Assembly: GCF_918797505.1 (NCBI RefSeq)
Contig: NC_092794.1
Span: 63,711,345-63,775,344, forward strand
Length of the DNA stretch: 64,000 bases
Reading direction: 5' to 3'
DNA from: Bemisia tabaci
Lineage: Eukaryota; Arthropoda; Insecta; Hemiptera; Aleyrodidae
This document shows, in pieces, positions 59,412-64,000 of this stretch. Under the pieces are notes generated by a model that saw nothing but the letters and a program-made list of their open reading frames with translations, did not search any database and was not told the DNA's origin. A program made the position numbers and the translations under genes. Position 1 is the first letter of the stretch. Every line of letters starts with the position of its first letter.

Positions 59412-59484
59412 ATGTCTGATGTTGATGAACTATTAAGCCTGGAAAAGCTGGACAGAACGTCGCCTGAGCTTTGGCCAGAGCAGA
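59412..59484 (+). CDS. lin-52: lin-52 coding exon 1
   Basis: The ATG follows a TTTTAG acceptor at 59401. It encodes 24 residues plus one base, ending WPEQ at A/GTAAGT. It contains both the LxSxExL stretch and the TSP phosphosite. The 5' noncoding part of this exon starts at 59402. Confidence 0.95.
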
Positions 59485-61672
59485 GTAAGTACCGCAGACA
59501 ATCAGTGCTATTAGCGTTATAGAGTGATGTACCAATACTAAACATATGTCACTCGGGAGTGATACCACTCCCGAGTCTGCATTTCATGTTGCTGGAAAAT
59601 ACCCCAGATTTGATTAGAAATGCATGACTCATAATGTCCCATGAGCATCTGGATATTTTATTTTCTACAGAATTCTAACCGAAAGTTGGGAGGGTAGCTA
59701 AGAGCCCATGGTCACCAATACTTTCAGCTACTATTTTAGGAATGCTTCATGCAGAGACTTGAAAAGACTGTCATAGAGTCTAGGCGAAATAAGTTAACGC
59801 ACTTTTAGAGTGTGACAGAGGATCAACCATCTTGACTATTACATTTACTTTCAGTGCTGCCTTGAAGATCTAATCTTCTGTCCCGCTTTAAAAGTGCATT
59901 CAGTAATGGATTCGGAATAGGTTCTTTTATTAATTCTTCTCTTGTTTTCCAAATCTCTTTTCTCAATTGAGAATTAGTACTTCGACTCTGAGGAAGCAAT
60001 AAGAAACAATTTAATACTCCACAGTTCTGTAAGAGAAGACAAAACCTCTCTCAAAAATTTGTGAACAAATGCACAAAGTTGTGAGCAACTTTGCACTAGC
60101 TATTAATCACAATGCATTTATATCTGGAGTATAGCCAAGTGTACTCAAGAAGTGGAAAACTTTCAAAGGAGTCTTTCAATTTCAACTTTGGATTTTTTAC
60201 ACAAGCTGTTGTCAAGACAAAAGCGCTTCTCGAACTTGTAATCTTTACCTCCTTTTTGTTTCCCAGCCTCTCTCATAGTGATATGTTGTATTTAACAATG
60301 CCAAGATGTATCACACGCATGTGTCAATGGGTACAAAATATTTAATGTATCGATGACTGAAGTCGAAAAATGCGTATTTTCATCACTTAAGTATGAAAAT
60401 GTATTACTATCTTTTACTTTTCTAAAAGGATAGGAACTTAAATATCTTCTTGAAAATCCTAGCGAATATTTTTGAATGATGACAATTCGCGATGAATTTC
60501 CAGAAAAACTGATGATCAGTTTTCTTCTACAAATGTAAAACATGAGTAGCACTTTGCAACGCTGCAAAGGCATGCGCAAATTTTTTACTCTAGCCATTGA
60601 TATTCCTTATTTTAACCAAGTAGCCTTGCAGGATAGGTAGTGCTATTTAGGCCCCAAGAGACCTAAAAAATTACCATGAAATGATTGTTCTAAGCCGTAT
60701 GAAGATACATCCTATCATCAATTAATTTAATTTTTCAGTTCCTGGCGTCACTGCGTTTGCGAGAGAGAACACAATCCCGCAAAACGTCCAGAAAAATTGG
60801 AATCAACCCTTTACTCAAGAAGAACAGTCATTGCTGTGTTGTAAGTAATTTAAGCTTTCAGTAAAATTTTGAAAAGGAGAAAAAATTGACATCATTCCTT
60901 GAAGTTTCTGCAGAATTTTCTTGGCGCAGAGAAGAAAAATCACGGCAGTTTTAAAGAATTGCTGTTGAGTTGTTTTCTGCTTAAAAAACGAAGTTTGACA
61001 GGAAGTCTGCAACGTTTTGGTTGATATGTGGTTGCGGACTTACACCGTCGATATTAGAATTGGTCTCTGTTAAACTGCAGTACGTCCAAAAAATCATGAG
61101 CCCTAGCATACTGCGTGATCAAGGAAAGCCAGGGCTCTTGAGTTTTTGGACTCATGCCCGTCTGACAAAAATCGATTGATTTAACTTGAGCCTTAGTCAG
61201 ACTTTCAAAAGAAGCTCCAAAGTGGTGGATGTTCAGCCAAGTGTTCCTATCAATTACCTTCCAAGGAGCCGTTCTCCTTCGCGGCATGGATGCGCAACAT
61301 TCGACTGAACAGCCATCACTTAGAAGCTTCACTTTTAACATGTGTCTGGAGCTTAATACATTTTGTTCCAATTTGTGGTTCCAAAGCATTTTCATTTATT
61401 TCATTTCACCCTGAACAAGGCTTTAAATTAGGCCCTATTTTATTTGATGCTCTTATAACCTGTGTGTTGAAGGTGAGGTGTCCTAGAGATTCATCAAGAT
61501 TTAATTTTTTCCCTCTTTTTCTTTTCCAGACTACAGTTCCCTTTCCAAAGATGCTATGGATGCTGAGTTGAAGAAGTTACATGAAATTGCGTATAATCTA
61601 GGAATTGAAGAGGCAAAGGAAATGACCCGTGGCAAATACTTAAAAATTTTGAATTCTGATGGATCCAGTTGA
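59412..61672 (+). CDS. lin-52: LIN52, DREAM/MuvB complex subunit (3 exons)
   Basis: Coding exons are 59412-59484, 60739-60842 and 61531-61672 (stop TGA), giving 105 residues; human LIN52 has 116. LIN52 is a core MuvB subunit that links LIN9/LIN37/RBAP48/LIN54 to pocket proteins or B-Myb on cell-cycle promoters. The N-terminus reads MSDVDELLSLEKLDRTSPEL followed by WPEQIPGV, nearly identical to human LLSFEKLDRASPDLWPEQLPGV. Ser17 in TSP equals human Ser28, the DYRK1A site that enables pocket-protein binding, and the LLSLEKL stretch keeps the LxSxExL form. The C-terminus reads KLHEIAYNLGIEEAKEMTRG, as in human LQNLAYQLGLDESREMTRGK. The ATG is 10 bases after an acceptor, so an upstream noncoding exon exists, perhaps ending near 59190. 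Confidence 0.96.
60739..60842 (+). CDS. lin-52: lin-52 coding exon 2
   Basis: Acceptor TTTTTCAG, donor T/GTAAGT. Encodes (I)PGVTAFARENTIPQ and NWNQPFTQEEQSLLC, the variable central linker of LIN52. A repeat begins only about 30 bases beyond the donor. Confidence 0.93.
60871..61050. repeat. MITE family 5, copy 3, partial, in lin-52 intron
   Basis: The right end GGTTGCGGACTTACACCGTC is intact; the reverse-oriented body (AGAAGAAAAATCACGGCAGT) is present and the other terminus is lost within about 30 bases of lin-52 exon 2. Confidence 0.8.
61054..61395 (-). other. Unrecognised 113-codon antisense ORF in lin-52 intron
   Basis: Open from ATG 61395 to a stop at 61054. It reads MKMLWNHKLEQNVLSSRHML and later GMSPKTQEPWLSLITQYARA; I recognise no domain. 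Its composition is less AT-biased than the surrounding intron. It could be an exon of an unrelated or retroposed sequence, or chance. Confidence 0.25.
61531..61672 (+). CDS. lin-52: lin-52 coding exon 3 and stop
   Basis: Acceptor TTTTCCAG. Encodes the C-terminal helix YYSSLSKDAMDAELKKLHEI, then AYNLGIEEAKEMTRGKYLKI and LNSDGSS. EMTRGK(Y/F)L is the LIN52 signature that contacts LIN9. Confidence 0.96.
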
Positions 61673-62032
61673 TCACTGTATCAAAAAACAGTATTTTTTT
61701 TGTAAATTTCTCTCAGATTTTTCTCTTAACTCACCTGATCAATATTAATCATGTCTCTCTACCTCCTCCTGTGTAATATCCCAAAATAATATGCAACATT
61801 TTTCTTAATCTCACTTCTATTTTCTATTTTTTTTATTTTTTGGCACCCAGAAAATTAAGTTGGGAAGTCCTTTATTTCAGATGGAGACTTTTATTTGACT
61901 TGTCTTCCGCTGATTATGCTTCAATACTATGGCTGATAAGTATAGTTTATAGTTAACTTAAGCATGGCATAAATATAAAAAGTATAAAGGCCAAGTCACT
62001 AGTTTTTCATGGAATGAAAGGAAGGGGAGAGA

Positions 62033-62038
62033 AATAAA
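62033..62038 (+). terminator. Candidate lin-52 polyadenylation signal
   Basis: AATAAA lies about 360 bases after the lin-52 stop, in a purine-rich context (GAGAAATAAAGAC). It is the first canonical hexamer I see on this strand; use in vivo is inferred. Confidence 0.45.
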
Positions 62039-62069
62039 GACATGTAATTCTTGCAGTTGTTGAAAGTAC

Positions 62070-62140
62070 GTTGAAGCAGGAATCAAACTTATGACCTCCA
62101 TAACAGTAGCTCAGCGCTCTAGCCACAAAGCCATCAACCG
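62070..62140 (-). ncRNA. tRNA-derived SINE-like remnant
   Basis: On the minus strand, TGTGGCTAGAGCGCTGAGC resembles a tRNA A box and AAGTTTGATTCCTGC, about 25 bases further on, a B box (consensus GGTTCGANTCC). The order and spacing fit a tRNA or a SINE head, but the arms do not fold into a clean tRNA. Confidence 0.5.
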
Positions 62141-62363
62141 ATTATGTGGTACAGAACCAGTATCAAGACATTAACATGGAATGACTTATCACATGCTGGT
62201 CTCCGTCTGAGATGTGGGATTTTAAAGTGGTTTCCCGAAGCCTTATTGGCAATAATGTTTGAGCTTTGAAACTTAAATTTTACACAAGTTTTCATGTGGA
62301 ATCAAAATCATTAAATTCAAAGTCACTGTAACCTCTCCCTGCAATTTGCGAAAATGAAGCACC

Positions 62364-62796
62364 TCTTAAAGTGATTTGAAGGGACGCCATTTTTTGTGTC
62401 ATAGCGACGTGTGATCTATCGCATTGATTTGTTCTATAATTTCAGCTCCTTGTCATTTTTTCGAATTTTGAGATCGCACCTCTAGTGTCATGAGACTGAA
62501 GAATTCATGTACCAAATTTGACAAAGAAATTCAACGTAATGAAGGCGTGGTATTTTCAGAGGAAAAATATCGCGTTCGAGTGCAGTTTCAAATACGACAT
62601 TTTTCCTCTAAAAAAACCACGCCTTAATTCCGTTGAATTTTTTTGTCAAAGGTACATGAATTCTTTAGTCTCATGATAACAGAAGTGCAATCTCAAAATT
62701 CGAAGAAAATGACAAGTAGCTTAAATTATGGAACGAATTGATGCGATATATCGCACGTCGCTGGCACAAAAAATGGTGTCCGTCGAATCACCTTAA
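62364..62796. repeat. Large foldback element after lin-52
   Basis: CGCCATTTTTTGTGTCATAG pairs with GCTGGCACAAAAAATGGTGT. Arms of about 190 bp include AGACTGAAGAATTCATGTAC and TTCAACG...AAGGCGTGGT. Central loop of about 40 bases. Confidence 0.9.
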
Positions 62797-62924
62797 GTAC
62801 CTACGTAGACTGGAGCTTGAATTCTTCTTCAGTTGAATACTAATATTTATCAAGGTAATTAGGCCTTAAACTAATACTTTGTTTACAACTCCATTAATGG
62901 CTGCACTGCAATTATTGAAATTTT

Positions 62925-63170
62925 GTATTTGTCGACTGGACTAGACAAGACTAAAGTGCAACCTAGTGATTGGTTGGCTTTGTTCTTTCTTGGTCCTGTG
63001 CTTTTTTTGTCTTGTCTTCTTCAGATTGAATAATTGACTGGTTGTCGATTACCGAAGAGGGTTATCTTGTCAATTATCAGGTCTGATAAAGAGAGAAGTG
63101 GCCAAGATACGACAAAGCTGACCAATCACGTAATTTTACTTCACCTTCTCCAATCGACAAACACAATTTA
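62925..63170. repeat. Diverged inverted repeat
   Basis: TTTGTCGACTGGA against TCCAATCGACAAA, and GTGATTGGTTGGCTTTGT against ACAAAGCTGACCAATCAC, form imperfect arms of about 60-70 bp. Confidence 0.65.
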
Positions 63171-64000
63171 GCTATTAACTCACTGAAGACAATATGCATA
63201 ATAATAAATGAAAAATAGAAAAAAACTCTATGCTAGCAAAGGTGAGGCTGGTGAAAAGCAAAGATGTGACAAAACCGTGTTAACTTCAACATTTCAATCT
63301 TTTTTATTTTCAATTTCTATTCAAGGACCCATTTTTACAACAGATTCAATTGTAAAAACCAAGTGGCACTGATGATACTTTCAATGTGCATGGATCGATA
63401 ATAAAACTTCATGACTTATTTGCATCTACAATGACCGATGCATACAAAATTAGGAATAGAGCTTCACAAAAATTACAGCAACTTAATTTTAAGATCTGAT
63501 GAAGAATTAGCTAGCACAAATGATAAAGAATACACAAAAAAATTATTCGGTGGAGTCATTGATGCAAAATATTAAATAAATCATCAAGGCATACCGGGCA
63601 GGGTTCAGCAAAGTTCTCACAGCAGCCTGCTTAAATCTCCATGTTATTTGCTTTACAAAGTGGGACTGAGATTGTTGGCGATCAAATAACTCTCCCTGAA
63701 TATCTCGCCATGTTCCAGGCAAAGATCAAATAAGAACTAATAAAAACAATGTGAAGAAAATTCTACACCGGTTGATGAATGACAAGAGTACTATCATTTG
63801 TTCATAAGTGGTTCACCTGTTATATTACATTCAAAACTGATGCCATCATGAACCTCAACTTCACTTAATTAATACTAAAATCTTGACTCATGGAAAATAG
63901 CTGCAACTATTCATTTATCAGGAGCCTTCAATGTGCAGAAAAGTGGACAAACGCCATTGACATCTGCATCACATGAAATGCACCACCTGATCAACTTAAT
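63171..64000. other. Unique AT-rich sequence, no feature seen
   Basis: No open frame of note, no repeat family match and no splice-bounded exon recognised. Confidence 0.5.

Overview
The window is animal nuclear DNA, most likely from an insect, and hemipteran repeats make a whitefly such as Bemisia tabaci my best guess. That species call rests on recognising repeat styles, not on a search. The genes are split by GT-AG introns and surrounded by AT-rich DNA dense in short foldback elements (MITEs). I see no bacterial-type operons, rRNA genes or CRISPR arrays.

Layout. Positions 1-25.8 kb hold no gene I can support. They are a mosaic of inverted-repeat elements, tandem duplications and one decayed Tc1/IS630-like transposon. 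On the + strand, 25.8-35.5 kb carries eight coding exons of a synaptotagmin-4-type gene: membrane anchor, linker, C2A, C2B and a WHKL tail. Its introns hold two hAT-type non-autonomous elements with clean 8-bp target duplications. From 35.5 to 40.4 kb lies the convergent 3' space between this gene and the next. On the - strand, 57.56 down to 40.41 kb carries a BRCA2 orthologue in at least 14 coding exons, with a modelled protein of about 2,539 residues if two single-base breaks are allowed for. One 5-kb exon holds about 13 BRC (RAD51-binding) repeats, and the following exons give the helical domain, OB1, OB2 with a Tower insertion, and OB3. On the + strand, 59.4-61.7 kb carries a complete three-exon lin-52 gene of 105 residues, a subunit of the DREAM/MuvB cell-cycle complex. 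It lies head to head with BRCA2. The last 2.3 kb holds its 3' end, a tRNA-derived SINE-like remnant and foldback elements.

How the genes relate. Syt4 works in vesicle trafficking and has no evident link to its neighbours. BRCA2 loads RAD51 during homologous recombination. LIN52 belongs to the complex that controls cell-cycle-dependent transcription, and mammalian DNA-repair genes are among its targets, so the head-to-head BRCA2/lin-52 pair with about 1.85 kb between start codons may share regulation (inference).

Most unusual point. The BRC array has grown by tandem copying of a 231-bp two-repeat unit. In this assembly the array also carries two 1-base deletions that break the frame and need checking against reads.
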